Program-made: the position numbers and the translations under genes | NCBI GenBank assembly: GCA_001509335.1 | Contig: LGGY01000001.1 | Location: forward strand, 1-32,489 | Reading direction: 5' to 3' | DNA from: Fidelibacterota bacterium 46_43 | GTDB lineage: Bacteria; Fidelibacterota; Fidelibacteria; Fidelibacterales; Fidelibacteraceae | Length of the DNA stretch: 32,489 nucleotides | Notes under the pieces: generated by a model | Database searches by the model: none | The model's input: the letters and a program-made list of their open reading frames with translations, nothing else | What the model was told of the DNA's origin: nothing | Shown here: one piece after another, positions 1 to 10,065 of the stretch | How the letters are laid out: every line of letters begins with the position of its first letter | Numbering within the stretch: position 1 is the first letter of the stretch

Positions 1-557
1 TGGTGATAACCGGTTCTTCCAATGCCGTGAACCTCACAGACGGACTGGATGGGCTGGCCACAGGCCTGTTAAGTATTACAACTATGGTATTCGCGGCTAT
101 CAGTTATATCACCGGTCGTGTAGATTTCAGTTCATACCTGCATATCCTCTACATGCCCGGAGCAGGGGAAATTACCGTCTTCCTGGCGGCCATGCTGGGA
201 GGATTTGTGGGCTTCCTCTGGTACAATGCCAAACCGGCAGAGATTTTCATGGGAGATACCGGCTCCCTGACCTACGGCGCTGTCATCGGAACAATTGCCG
301 TCCTCATCAAACAGGAACTTCTCCTCTTCCTGGTGGGGGGAGTTTTTGTGATTGAAGCGGTGAGTGTTATGATACAAGTAACTTTTTTTAAATATACAGC
401 AAAAAAATATGGAGTTGGGCGAAGGGTTTTCAGAATGGCCCCCCTGCACCATCACTTTGAATTAAAAGGATGGGATGAAAGTAAGGTGGTTATCCGCTTT
501 TGGATACTGGGAATCATGTTTGCCCTGATGAGTCTTGTCACATTTAAAATACGGTGA
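1..557 (+). CDS. mraY: Phospho-N-acetylmuramoyl-pentapeptide-transferase, 3' part (5' end outside window)
   Basis: Open frame from the window edge; MraY motif [13 protein letters not shown], then [12 protein letters not shown] and the [25 protein letters not shown]-terminus; first gene of a dcw cluster. Confidence 0.97.
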   Translation, partial: VITGSSNAVNLTDGLDGLATGLLSITTMVFAAISYITGRVDFSSYLHILYMPGAGEITVFLAAMLGGFVGFLWYNAKPAEIFMGDTGSLTYGAVIGTIAVLIKQELLLFLVGGVFVIEAVSVMIQVTFFKYTAKKYGVGRRVFRMAPLHHHFELKGWDESKVVIRFWILGIMFALMSLVTFKIR

Positions 558-1909
558 AAGTTATGATCTATGTAGAAGGAAAAAAAGTCGTGGTTTTGGG
601 AGCTCAGCGGAGCGGATTGGCTGTCGCCCGTCTCCTGTCATCCCAGGGCTCAGATGTGATTGTCAGCGAAAGTAATCCGGATCTGAAAACACCGGAACTG
701 GTGAGCAAACTTGAAGAATGGGGTGTGGATTACGAATTTGGTGAACATTCCGAACAGCTTTTCGATGCCAATTTTGCCGTCATCAGCCCCGGCATCCCAA
801 CCCGGGCAAAAATTGCCGATCAGCTACGTTGGAACAATGTCCCTGTTATATCTGAAATTGAAGTCGCCTTCTGGTTTGCCGATACACCTACAATTGCCAT
901 CACCGGGTCAAATGGCAAAACCACCACCACGGAACTGACGGCGGATATCCTGAACAAATCCGGATTGGATGCCGTTGCCTGTGGAAACAATGGATACCCC
1001 TTTTCCGAAGCGATCTTCCAATCCCTCCAACAGGACCGCCATCCGATTTATGTCGTGGAAGTCAGCAGTTTTCAACTGGAAAACATCCAACTGTTCTCCC
1101 CCCATACCGCTGTCCTCCTGAATCTGACACCGGATCACATGGACCGCTACCGTTCATTTGAAGATTATATCCAGGCGAAAATGAACATATTCAATCACCA
1201 GTCCCGGGAACGTTATGCCGTTCTGAATATTGATGATCCCAATATCGTGAAATATGCCAATGTGAAAGCCAAAGTCATTCCTGTAACGATGAATAAACAT
1301 ACAGACCGGTTAGCCGGCTTTGAAAACGGATATTTCAACTTCAAAATCAAAAATGTTCCCTATCAGATTGAAGAATCCAAAATTTTGTTGCCGGGACTCC
1401 ATAACAAGTACAATATCATGAGTGCTTTTTCCGCAGCTGCCTCGTTTCTCGAATCCTCTGCAGGCGTCACCGTATCTCTTACCACTTTTAAAGGCGTACC
1501 TCACAGGCTTCAATATGTGGATTCGAAAAACAATGTCCTTTTTTACAATGATTCCAAATCAACCAATGTGGATTCGGTGATTGTGGCTTTGAAAAGTTTC
1601 AATAAACCAGTCCATCTCATCCTGGGCGGCCGGGACAAGGGAATTCCGTTTACCCCGCTGAATGATCATTTGGACCACATAAAACACCTATATACCATCG
1701 GAGAAGCAGCAGAGATTATCGCCTTTGAACTGGATACGAAAAATATCACTGCCTGTAAAACCCTGGATAAAGCCGTGGCAAAAGCGTATGAGAATGCAAA
1801 CCCCGGCGATATTGTCCTTCTTTCTCCCGGTTGTTCTTCATTTGATCAGTTTGAAAATTTTGAGGAACGGGGTGAATATTTCATGAAAATCGTCAAAAAA
1901 CTCAAATGA
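554..1909 (+). CDS. murD: UDP-N-acetylmuramoylalanine--D-glutamate ligase
   Basis: Mur ligase P-loop [13 protein letters not shown], later [10 protein letters not shown] and [12 protein letters not shown] start in a GTGA overlap with mraY (ATG at 563 is an alternative start). Confidence 0.96.
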   Translation: MKVMIYVEGKKVVVLGAQRSGLAVARLLSSQGSDVIVSESNPDLKTPELVSKLEEWGVDYEFGEHSEQLFDANFAVISPGIPTRAKIADQLRWNNVPVISEIEVAFWFADTPTIAITGSNGKTTTTELTADILNKSGLDAVACGNNGYPFSEAIFQSLQQDRHPIYVVEVSSFQLENIQLFSPHTAVLLNLTPDHMDRYRSFEDYIQAKMNIFNHQSRERYAVLNIDDPNIVKYANVKAKVIPVTMNKHTDRLAGFENGYFNFKIKNVPYQIEESKILLPGLHNKYNIMSAFSAAASFLESSAGVTVSLTTFKGVPHRLQYVDSKNNVLFYNDSKSTNVDSVIVALKSFNKPVHLILGGRDKGIPFTPLNDHLDHIKHLYTIGEAAEIIAFELDTKNITACKTLDKAVAKAYENANPGDIVLLSPGCSSFDQFENFEERGEYFMKIVKKLK

Positions 1910-3039
1910 ATGAAAGAACCACCACATATCCTGGATATATTCTGATTTTGAAAGTTTCATTGGCACTTCTGGTGCTTCTGGGAACCATCATGCTCTTTTC
2001 TGCCAGCAGCCAGATCTCTCTGGAACGTTATGGAAACAGTAATGCTTACTTTTTCCATCATCTCCAACGGCTTTTTATGGCTCTCCTTTTGGGATTGGCC
2101 TGCTATTTGATTGATTACCGGACCTTCAGGAAACACATCCGGCTGATCTATATTTTGACCCTCGTCGCTGTCATCCTGCCTTTTATCCAAAATATGATCA
2201 GCAACCGCTCTGATCCCGCCCGGTGGATCCGGACCGGTGTCATGACCATCCAAACGTCTGAGATCCTGCGATTTACCCTGATTATTTACCTGGCAAGCTA
2301 CCTTTCGAACCGGGAAGAAACGATCACATCCTATAAGCAGGGACTTTTACCTCCGTTGATCGCCCTGGGCATTCCCATTCTTCTGATTGCTTTGGCACCC
2401 GATTTTTCCACCGCTGTCATTCTGTTCCTTATCACCTGTATTATCCTGTATGTGGGGGGAGTCCCCCTGAAACACCTTACAATAACCACCCTTCCCCTTT
2501 TACTGGGTGCCTTTGTCTATATCCGGATTTCTGATTACCGCTGGAGCCGGGTCCTGGTGTTTCTGGGAAAAGAATCCAACCCATCCGGCAGTGCCTATCA
2601 GATCAACCAATCCCTGATCAGCCTGGCAAACGGACGGCTGACTGGCACAGGACTCGGAAAAAGTATGCTGAAAAATCTGTACCTTCCCGAAGCACATACA
2701 GATTTTATCTATTCCATTATCGGGGAAGAATGGGGTTTTCTGGGTGCCGGATTATTCATCCTGCTCTTTGTTCTTATCTTTATCAGCCTGATCCGACTGT
2801 CCATGGATATTCACGATATGTACGGAAAATATATCGTTTTTGGTATCAATATTTCACTTGTCCTGTATGCCCTGTTTAACATGGGAGTAACAGTAGGACT
2901 TTTTCCGGTGACTGGTTTGCCCATGCCTTTTGTGAGTTATTCCGGTTCACAACTTCTTATAAACGGTGCATTACTGGGCATTTTATTTCGAATTATCAGG
3001 GAGACTTTTCACGCTGAAACGGTTTACAAAACATATTAA
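1906..3039 (+). CDS. ftsW: Peptidoglycan glycosyltransferase FtsW (SEDS family)
   Basis: Multi-TM SEDS protein with GLFPVTGLPMPFVSYSGSQLL; ATGA overlap with murD; dcw context. Confidence 0.96.
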   Translation: MNERTTTYPGYILILKVSLALLVLLGTIMLFSASSQISLERYGNSNAYFFHHLQRLFMALLLGLACYLIDYRTFRKHIRLIYILTLVAVILPFIQNMISNRSDPARWIRTGVMTIQTSEILRFTLIIYLASYLSNREETITSYKQGLLPPLIALGIPILLIALAPDFSTAVILFLITCIILYVGGVPLKHLTITTLPLLLGAFVYIRISDYRWSRVLVFLGKESNPSGSAYQINQSLISLANGRLTGTGLGKSMLKNLYLPEAHTDFIYSIIGEEWGFLGAGLFILLFVLIFISLIRLSMDIHDMYGKYIVFGINISLVLYALFNMGVTVGLFPVTGLPMPFVSYSGSQLLINGALLGILFRIIRETFHAETVYKTY

Positions 3040-4162
3040 CGTCCTAATGACCGGTGGAGGAACCGGAGGACATTATTTTCCGGCTGTTGCCATCGCCCGG
3101 GAACTGAAACGGGTCCTGATTCAGCAGTATCCTGGCTATGATATCCGGTTTTTCTATATCGGATCAGCTCTGGGTATTGAGGCAAACCGGGATGAAAGGG
3201 GACTTTTTCACAAAAAGTACACCATTCCCATAAAAGGGGTTGCCCGATCTTTGTACAAGGGGGCAGTTCTGAACAACCTGAAATTTCCTTTCAGGCTTCT
3301 TAAATCAGTCTGGATGGTCAAACGCCTGTTTACATCGATAAAACCGGACCTGGTCATTGCAACAGGGGGCTATGTATCCGGCGTGCCGGGGCGGGAAGCC
3401 ATCCGTCGAAAAATCCCCCTGTACATTCAGGAACAAAATGCCTGGCCGGGAATCACAACAAAAATTCTTGTAAAACATGCACGCATACTTTTTTATGCCT
3501 ATGAGGATGTGCTCTCCCACCTAGATATCCATCCCGGTACCCGCCTGATCCAAACACCAAATCCGGTCCGCAGTACCCTAAAATTGACAGATAAACCATC
3601 GGCATTAAATACATGGAATCTTAAGGATGGCCGGAAAACCCTTTTTGTTTTCGGCGGATCCCAGGGATCTCTGAATATGAACCGGGAAGTATCCAAAAAT
3701 GCAGAAGCCTGGGTAAAGGATTTACCCCTTCAGATCCTGTGGCAAACAGGTCCCCGACACTATGATCTGATCCGGAAGGATTTTGAAAAGAAGGATCATA
3801 TTCACCTGCATCCATTCATTGAGGATATGGGTACGGCTTATGCAGCAGCCGACCTGATTCTTTGCCGGGCTGGTGCCCTGACTCTGGCCGAACTGGAATA
3901 TGTAAAAAAACCCGCAATTCTTATCCCTCTCCCCTCGTCTGCCGCCAATCATCAATTTCACAATGCAAAAGCCTTTGAAAAAAGGGGAATCGCCGTTGTG
4001 ATTACCGAGGATCGCTTTGAGGAGGGAGCTTTGGATACAACTGTCCGTCAGCTGATAGCCCGACCGGAGATCCTGGAAGACCTGACAAATCATTTTCCTG
4101 AAACCATCGAGGACGGACTTTCCAAAATCGTACAACATATTGTTGAGGATCTACCCTTTTGA
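3014..4162 (+). CDS. murG: UDP-N-acetylglucosamine--N-acetylmuramyl-(pentapeptide) pyrophosphoryl-undecaprenol N-acetylglucosamine transferase
   Basis: INVLMTGGGTGGHYFPAVAIA glycine-rich N-terminus, FVFGGSQGSLNMN, LCRAGALTLAELEYVKKPAILIPLP. The frame is open from ATG 2966; I prefer CTG 3014 (reads MKRFTKHINVLMTGGGTGG) with AGGGAG about 10 nt upstream. Confidence 0.9.
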   Translation: MKRFTKHINVLMTGGGTGGHYFPAVAIARELKRVLIQQYPGYDIRFFYIGSALGIEANRDERGLFHKKYTIPIKGVARSLYKGAVLNNLKFPFRLLKSVWMVKRLFTSIKPDLVIATGGYVSGVPGREAIRRKIPLYIQEQNAWPGITTKILVKHARILFYAYEDVLSHLDIHPGTRLIQTPNPVRSTLKLTDKPSALNTWNLKDGRKTLFVFGGSQGSLNMNREVSKNAEAWVKDLPLQILWQTGPRHYDLIRKDFEKKDHIHLHPFIEDMGTAYAAADLILCRAGALTLAELEYVKKPAILIPLPSSAANHQFHNAKAFEKRGIAVVITEDRFEEGALDTTVRQLIARPEILEDLTNHFPETIEDGLSKIVQHIVEDLPF

Positions 4163-5541
4163 AAACACTGTTTGGACATATTGAGCGAATTCACATCATC
4201 GGTATCGGTGGTATCGGCATGAGCAGTATTGCTGAATATCTTGTCTCACAAGGATTTAAAATCAGTGGTTCAGATGCCAGTGCTTCACCTATCACGGCCC
4301 GGTTAAAGGAAAAAGGTATTGATGTGTATACAGGCCATTCGGCCCAGAACATCCACAATGCCCAGTTGCTGGTTCACAGCAGTGCTGTCCCCAAGGATAA
4401 TCCGGAAATTCAGGAAGCAAAAAAACGTCACCTGCCGGTAATCAAAAGACCTGCCCTGCTTCGGGAAATATTAAAAATGAATCATTTTTCTGTCGGCGTG
4501 GCAGGGACTCACGGAAAAACAAGCACATCCTCTATGTTTGTTTCCGTGCTGACCCAGGCAACCCTTGATCCGACGGCCATCATTGGTGGCATTGATAAAG
4601 GCAGTCATTCAAATTCCCGTATCGGCAAGAGCCCCTGGCTGGTGATTGAAGCAGATGAGTACGATCGCACCTTTCTGTCTCTGGAACCGGCTATGGGTAT
4701 TGTGACATCCATCGATTCAGATCACCTGGATATTTACCGGGACCTGCAGGATATTCGTGAAGCTTTCCTGCAATACTGTAATGCCATTCCTTTTTGGGGT
4801 ATGCTTACGGTGTGTCTGGATAATCCCAACATCCGGAAGATACTTCCGGCTATCACAGCCCCCCATGTCACGTACGGATTTCATGAAAATGCTGATTTCA
4901 GGATGGACCACTATGCTTTTCATGGGGGTCAATCCCGGTTTAGCCTGACATACAGGGGAAAAAAGTACGGACCCTTTTCAGTACCTGTCCCCGGCCGGCA
5001 CTTTGCACAGAATGCAGCAGCCGTGGCATCTCTGGCTATTTGGATTGGAATTGATGAGGAGGATATCCGGGGCGGACTGGCAGCCTACCAGGGGGTGGAA
5101 CGTCGTTTTGAGCTGAAAGGGATTATCGGCGGTGTCCCTTTTATCGACGATTATGCCCATCACCCGGAAGAAATCCGGCAAACACTGAAAGCTGTCCGGG
5201 ACCAGTGGCCGGACCGGAAAATACTTGCCATCTTTCAGCCTCATCTGTTTTCACGCACCCGGGATTTTGCCGAGGATTTTGGAAAGGCTCTGTCTGATGG
5301 GGATTATGTGGTTATCACAGGTATTTATCCAGCCCGGGAAAAACCCATCCCTGGGGTCAGCGGCCGGCTGATCAGCAATCTAGTCCGTAAGCCGGTAAAA
5401 TATATTGAGGATATCCAAAAGCTGAAGGATGAAATAGTGGATATCCTTAAACCAAACATGGTTGTTATTGCCATGGGCGCAGGAAACATCACAACCTACT
5501 TTGAAAAAATGGTCAATCAACTGGACAAAGAATATTCATGA
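4159..5541 (+). CDS. murC: UDP-N-acetylmuramate--L-alanine ligase
   Basis: HIIGIGGIGMSSIAEYL N-terminus, GVAGTHGKTSTSSM P-loop, DDYAHHPEEI motif; TTG start in a TTGA overlap with murG. Confidence 0.97.
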   Translation: MKTLFGHIERIHIIGIGGIGMSSIAEYLVSQGFKISGSDASASPITARLKEKGIDVYTGHSAQNIHNAQLLVHSSAVPKDNPEIQEAKKRHLPVIKRPALLREILKMNHFSVGVAGTHGKTSTSSMFVSVLTQATLDPTAIIGGIDKGSHSNSRIGKSPWLVIEADEYDRTFLSLEPAMGIVTSIDSDHLDIYRDLQDIREAFLQYCNAIPFWGMLTVCLDNPNIRKILPAITAPHVTYGFHENADFRMDHYAFHGGQSRFSLTYRGKKYGPFSVPVPGRHFAQNAAAVASLAIWIGIDEEDIRGGLAAYQGVERRFELKGIIGGVPFIDDYAHHPEEIRQTLKAVRDQWPDRKILAIFQPHLFSRTRDFAEDFGKALSDGDYVVITGIYPAREKPIPGVSGRLISNLVRKPVKYIEDIQKLKDEIVDILKPNMVVIAMGAGNITTYFEKMVNQLDKEYS

Positions 5542-6290
5542 GTTCTGACAAGCAGAAAAAAGTGGGAATCCCATACCTTTTGACCCTGATCGTCATCATA
5601 ATCCTGGTGTCACTCTCTGTGCTTTATGCCCGGTTTCAAAATATCTTCAGTCTGAACAAAATCATCGTATCGGGAAATTATGAGCTGACAGAAGAGGAAG
5701 TCATTTATATCGCCGGATTGACACTAGGTGAAGATCTTTTATCCATACCAGTACTGGAGATCACCGAACGCCTGGAACGGGAACCGTATATCCGCCAGGC
5801 CATGGTTTACAAGCGGCTTCCCGATAGGCTGGTGATACAAATCCGGGAACGGACCCCCATATTACTCATGAACATGGAAAAACTTTATTCCGTTGACAAT
5901 CAGGGGATTTTACTTCCGGCGCCCCGAAACAACCGGGATATCCCTGTCCTGACTGGCATTCCCTCTCTGGTTGTCACCGAGTTCGGAAGTACGGTATTGC
6001 ATCCCCAAATCCGGCAGGGTGTTGGTATCATGAGCCTGATCCGAAAAAAATATCCGGAAATCAATATCCTCGTGGAGGAGCTTCACTGGGATGAAAAGGA
6101 TCACAGCTGGATTTTAAAGCCCGGGAACGGCCGGACCCGGATTTATGTGGGGAATAGTGATTTGAAACGGAAAATCAACATACTGGAAGCCTTTATAGAA
6201 CAGCATGAACTTACACCCACACGAATTCAGCAACTGGAAAAGATTGATCTCCGGTACGATAAACAGGTAATTGTAAAACCAAAAAGGTGA
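5538..6290 (+). CDS. ftsQ: Cell division protein FtsQ/DivIB (POTRA domain)
   Basis: N-terminal TM, POTRA-like FSLNKIIVSGNYELTEEEVIYIAGL...YIRQAMVYKRLPDRLVIQIRERTP; located between murC and ftsA; ATGA overlap with murC. Confidence 0.9.
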   Translation: MSSDKQKKVGIPYLLTLIVIIILVSLSVLYARFQNIFSLNKIIVSGNYELTEEEVIYIAGLTLGEDLLSIPVLEITERLEREPYIRQAMVYKRLPDRLVIQIRERTPILLMNMEKLYSVDNQGILLPAPRNNRDIPVLTGIPSLVVTEFGSTVLHPQIRQGVGIMSLIRKKYPEINILVEELHWDEKDHSWILKPGNGRTRIYVGNSDLKRKINILEAFIEQHELTPTRIQQLEKIDLRYDKQVIVKPKR

Positions 6291-6294
6291 ATAC

Positions 6295-7560
6295 ATGTCT
6301 CATCCGATTATAACAACAGGACTTGATGTTGGAACAACAAAAATATGTGCCATGATAGGTCAATATGATCCGGAAGAGAAGAAATATCAGATCCTGGGAA
6401 TGGGACAATCTTTGTCTAATGGACTCAAGCGGGGTGTAGTTATTGATATTGAAGAGACCAAGCAATCCATTATCAAGGCTCTTGCGGAAGCAGAAAAACA
6501 TTCCGGGATCACCATATCATCTGTATCCATCGGCATCGCAGGAGATCATATCCGCAGCCTGGATTCAACATCCACAGTGGCCATCAGTCATAAAAACAGC
6601 GGACCCGACACATCTTCACCCGTAGATCAGCATGATATCAACAGGGCTTTGGACTCGGTTAAAAACATCAATCTGGGTGTAGACCGGGAGATCATCCATG
6701 TTATTCCCCAGGAATACATTGTGGATGATCAGATGGGAGTGAAAAATCCCATCCAGATGTCCGGCTCACGGCTGACGGTGAATGCCCATATCGTTACGGC
6801 AGCCATCAACAATGTAAAGAACCTGGTCCGGAGCGTCCAGTCCACCGGCTTAAATGTAGAAAATATTGTGCTGGAACCCCTTGCCTCATCCCGGGCAATT
6901 TTGTCGGAGGATCAGAAAGATCTGGGAGTCGCCCTTGTGGATATTGGCGGAGGAACAACAGATATCACGGTTTTCAAAAATGGTTTTGTAAAACACACCG
7001 GTGTCATCGGTTATGGTGGTTCCATTGTTACCAAGGATATCGCCTCCATCGTTCAAACCTCCTTCCAGGAAGCGGAACGCATTAAAAAATCCCATGCCTG
7101 GGCTTCGTCGGAGTTGGCGGAAAAGGCAGGAATTGAAGAACTGACCGTTTCATCTCTCAGTGACAACCGTGAAATACGGCTCAATTCCTTTCAACTCTCT
7201 CAATATGTGGAAGCACGGATTGAAGAAATTCTCCTCATGGTCCGGGAGAAAATATGTCAGTTTACCGACATCAAATCCCTTCATGCCGGGATTGTTTTTA
7301 CCGGGGGGGGAGCCCGTTTGAAAGGACTGTGCCAGGTCAGTGAGAAAATTTTTCATGTACCGGCGCAGATCGGGTATCCCATTCGAATGCCGGGACTTGA
7401 AAACACGGAATACGGACCGGAATACTCCACCGTCATCGGATTGATGTATTGGAGTGACAAAAACAAAAAGGATTTGATCCCCACAGGAAAGGACAGCGAT
7501 TCCACTGTCTGGAGAAAACTCAAGAAATTATTTTCAGATATTGCAAAAAACCTATTTTAA
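6295..7560 (+). CDS. ftsA: Cell division protein FtsA (actin-like)
   Basis: TTGLDVGTTKICAMIG, LVDIGGGTTDITVF, GIVFTGGGARLKGL actin-fold motifs; immediately upstream of ftsZ. Confidence 0.97.
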   Translation: MSHPIITTGLDVGTTKICAMIGQYDPEEKKYQILGMGQSLSNGLKRGVVIDIEETKQSIIKALAEAEKHSGITISSVSIGIAGDHIRSLDSTSTVAISHKNSGPDTSSPVDQHDINRALDSVKNINLGVDREIIHVIPQEYIVDDQMGVKNPIQMSGSRLTVNAHIVTAAINNVKNLVRSVQSTGLNVENIVLEPLASSRAILSEDQKDLGVALVDIGGGTTDITVFKNGFVKHTGVIGYGGSIVTKDIASIVQTSFQEAERIKKSHAWASSELAEKAGIEELTVSSLSDNREIRLNSFQLSQYVEARIEEILLMVREKICQFTDIKSLHAGIVFTGGGARLKGLCQVSEKIFHVPAQIGYPIRMPGLENTEYGPEYSTVIGLMYWSDKNKKDLIPTGKDSDSTVWRKLKKLFSDIAKNLF

Positions 7561-7575
7561 GCCCGAGGAGTTATT

Positions 7576-8793
7576 ATGCTGATAACCTATGATGAAAGTC
7601 TCGATCAAAGTGCAAAGATTAAAGTTGTGGGAGTTGGTGGTGCCGGGGGAAATGCCATCAACCGCATGATCAGGAATCATTTGAAAGGTGTGGAGTTTAT
7701 AGCCGTAAACACCGATGCCCAGGCATTGAACAGTAACCTGGCAGACACCAAGCTGCAGATTGGCCGTGAATACACTCGCGGCCTGGGAGCCGGTGCCATT
7801 GCAGATACAGGACGAAAAGCCGCAGAAGAAAGCAAAGAAATGCTGGTGAAAGTCCTGGAAGGATCCGACCTGGTATTTATCACAGCCGGAATGGGTGGAG
7901 GAACCGGTACGGGTGCTGCTCCGGTGATCGCCGAAATATCCCGGGATCTGGGCGCTCTCACGGTGGGTATCGTTACCAAACCCTTCCTGTTTGAAGGACC
8001 TTCCCGCATGAAACGGGCAGATGAGGGTATCCTTGAATTGAAAAAACATGTGGATACGCTGATTGTCATAAAAAACCAGAAACTCCTGGAAATTGTCAAC
8101 GCAGATACGGTAATCGACGAGGCACTATATACGGCAGATTCCATTTTGAATCAGGCAACCAGTGGAATTTCCGATTTAATCACCCAAACCGGGATTATTA
8201 ATCTGGATTTTGCCGACATCAAGACTATCATGCAAAACATGGGGGATGCTGTCGTTGGAACGGCGGAAGCCAGCGGACCCTCCCGGGCTGTGATGGCTGC
8301 ATCCATGGCTATATCCAGCCCCCTTTTGGATAACGTGAGCATTAAAGGAGCCCGTGGCATTCTGATCAATTTTACCGGCGGACCCGATATGAAGCTCTCC
8401 GAAATTCATGAGGCTTCGGAAATCATCCACCAGGAAGCCGGAGAGGAATCTGATTCCAATATTATATTTGGTATGATCATGGATGAAAACCTTTCAGATA
8501 TCATCCGGGTAACCGTCATTGCCACCGGATTCAGCCAGGAAACAATGACTCAAAAAATCGAACATCCTCAGCCTGAAATACCAAGCCATTCTAACAGAAT
8601 AGACCCTCCACAAAATACACAGATCGATATCTCCAAAAAAGACTCCATCGTAAAGAAAGAAACAAAAAAAGAAACGGAAACTCATTCTACAGAAAAGGTC
8701 CAGGAGGAATTATTTACCACTATCACATCCAGCGATCCGGATGACAAGGAAATACCAACCTGGATCAGAAAACAAAAATATTCATCCAATTAG
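7576..8793 (+). CDS. ftsZ: Cell division protein FtsZ
   Basis: KVVGVGGAGGNAINRM, GGGTGTGAAPVIAE tubulin signature, C-terminal peptide EIPTWIRKQ; GGAG RBS before ATG 7576. Confidence 0.99.
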   Translation: MLITYDESLDQSAKIKVVGVGGAGGNAINRMIRNHLKGVEFIAVNTDAQALNSNLADTKLQIGREYTRGLGAGAIADTGRKAAEESKEMLVKVLEGSDLVFITAGMGGGTGTGAAPVIAEISRDLGALTVGIVTKPFLFEGPSRMKRADEGILELKKHVDTLIVIKNQKLLEIVNADTVIDEALYTADSILNQATSGISDLITQTGIINLDFADIKTIMQNMGDAVVGTAEASGPSRAVMAASMAISSPLLDNVSIKGARGILINFTGGPDMKLSEIHEASEIIHQEAGEESDSNIIFGMIMDENLSDIIRVTVIATGFSQETMTQKIEHPQPEIPSHSNRIDPPQNTQIDISKKDSIVKKETKKETETHSTEKVQEELFTTITSSDPDDKEIPTWIRKQKYSSN

Positions 8794-8834
8794 TTTACCC
8801 ATGAACCGGTGCAAATCCGGTAACTCTCACCCAA

Positions 8835-8862
8835 AAAAAAGGCTCCATTCGGAGCCTTTTTT
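8835..8862. terminator. Bidirectional Rho-independent terminator between convergent ftsZ and rpmB
   Basis: AAAAAAGGCTCC-ATTC-GGAGCCTTTTTT: perfect stem, 4-nt loop, T-tracts on both strands. Confidence 0.93.
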
Positions 8863-8885
8863 GTCAAAAAATTTTCTGTGCCGGA

Positions 8886-9077
8886 TCAGATTGCTTTTGT
8901 TACCCGGTTTGATTTTAAACAGGTCGTACAAACCTTTAAACGCTTCACCGTTCCATTCGTCTCCACCCGGACTTTCTGAAGATTGGGTTCCCAGCGACGA
9001 CGTGTTTTATTATGGGAATGACTGACGTTGTTCCCGTAAACTGGACCTTTACCACAGATATCACATACTTTGGACAT
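8886..9077 (-). CDS. rpmB: 50S ribosomal protein L28 (CxxC form)
   Basis: [34 protein letters not shown]...[14 protein letters not shown] at 9077 has GGAG at proper spacing, whereas the ORF-track ATG at 9089 overlaps that RBS. Confidence 0.96.
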   Translation of the reverse strand: MSKVCDICGKGPVYGNNVSHSHNKTRRRWEPNLQKVRVETNGTVKRLKVCTTCLKSNRVTKAI

Positions 9078-9132
9078 AGCCGACTCCATTTTTCGTTTTA
9101 GCTAAATAATATCAAAAATTTAAAGCAGTAAA

Positions 9133-10065
9133 TCAAGAAGATTTCTTAGTTTCCTCGGAAAGTGTAAGAGAATTTTGTGTCCTTTCCACCATTTTACACC
9201 ATTCACGAGCTTGTTTCAGATCCTGTCGTCCCTGTTCGATAGAGGATTCAAGGCGGGCAAATTTAACAAGGTCACTGTAACGAATCAGATCCGACATGGG
9301 TTCGGTCCACATATCTGGTATTTCTTTTTTCAGCACCGGAATCAGTTCAGCCGTTGGCAAATCGGTGATATGCAGATAAAAGGTCCGTTCAATATACCTT
9401 TTTAGAATGGTCGTAAGTTCCAAATAAAAGGTTTTCCACTCCCCTTTCTCAAGATATTCCCTTTCTTCAAGGGTTTGAAAAGACTGTTCAGCTTCATCAA
9501 AGGGCGCTACAAGTGAATTCCCTTTTATGCCTTCAGGAATCCGTGTCCTGCGCCGGTGAAAGATACAAATAACTGCAAGAATCAAAAGGACCAGAAGAAG
9601 AGCCAGGATTATTTTCTGACGCAAAGTAAAGAGGGGAACGGGCAGGGGTTCATAGACTTCAGGCGGGGACTGAACCTTTGGGATGGCTGAAAGGATTCTG
9701 ATACGCATCGAATCACTGCTGATGGTTTTAAAGGATTTGTCGCCTTCTTGCTGAATTTTAAATGGGACAGCAGGAATTATCTGGTAACCCGTATCGAAGG
9801 CGGTAACCTGAAGGGTAAAAATCCGGGTATACTGCCCTTCATCAAAACGGGTATCGGAGGATTGGGATAGTAATCTTAAATCCGGGATTGATTCTTCAAA
9901 GCGGGGAGGCTCAATCCGTGCCTGATCCGGCAGGGTAATGGAATATGTTACGGTAAATGCATCTCCGATATATCCACTGTCCGGTTCAACATGGGTTGAG
10001 ATATTTTGCGCCCATAAACCGGAGACAAGGAAAAGGATACCGTAGAAGTAACAGACAGGTTTCAA
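9133..10065 (-). CDS. BatD-like membrane protein (signal peptide, periplasmic domain, one TM, cytoplasmic helical domain)
   Basis: Signal-like MKPVCYFYGILFLVSGLWAQ; oxygen-tolerance/BatD-like 'VEPDSGYIGDAFTVTYSI'; TM IILALLLVLLILAVICIF; C-terminal domain resembling those adjacent to MoxR/DUF58 genes; TTG start in a TTGA overlap with the DUF58 gene. Confidence 0.7.
   Translation of the reverse strand: MKPVCYFYGILFLVSGLWAQNISTHVEPDSGYIGDAFTVTYSITLPDQARIEPPRFEESIPDLRLLSQSSDTRFDEGQYTRIFTLQVTAFDTGYQIIPAVPFKIQQEGDKSFKTISSDSMRIRILSAIPKVQSPPEVYEPLPVPLFTLRQKIILALLLVLLILAVICIFHRRRTRIPEGIKGNSLVAPFDEAEQSFQTLEEREYLEKGEWKTFYLELTTILKRYIERTFYLHITDLPTAELIPVLKKEIPDMWTEPMSDLIRYSDLVKFARLESSIEQGRQDLKQAREWCKMVERTQNSLTLSEETKKSS

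Noticed and set aside
7552-8144. 165-aa and 155-aa - strand ORFs opposite ftsZ
   Set aside because: Both lie on the most conserved part of ftsZ; no independent evidence.
8741-9025. 94-aa + strand ORF from the ftsZ end through the terminator into rpmB
   Set aside because: Crosses a strong terminator and lies antisense to rpmB.
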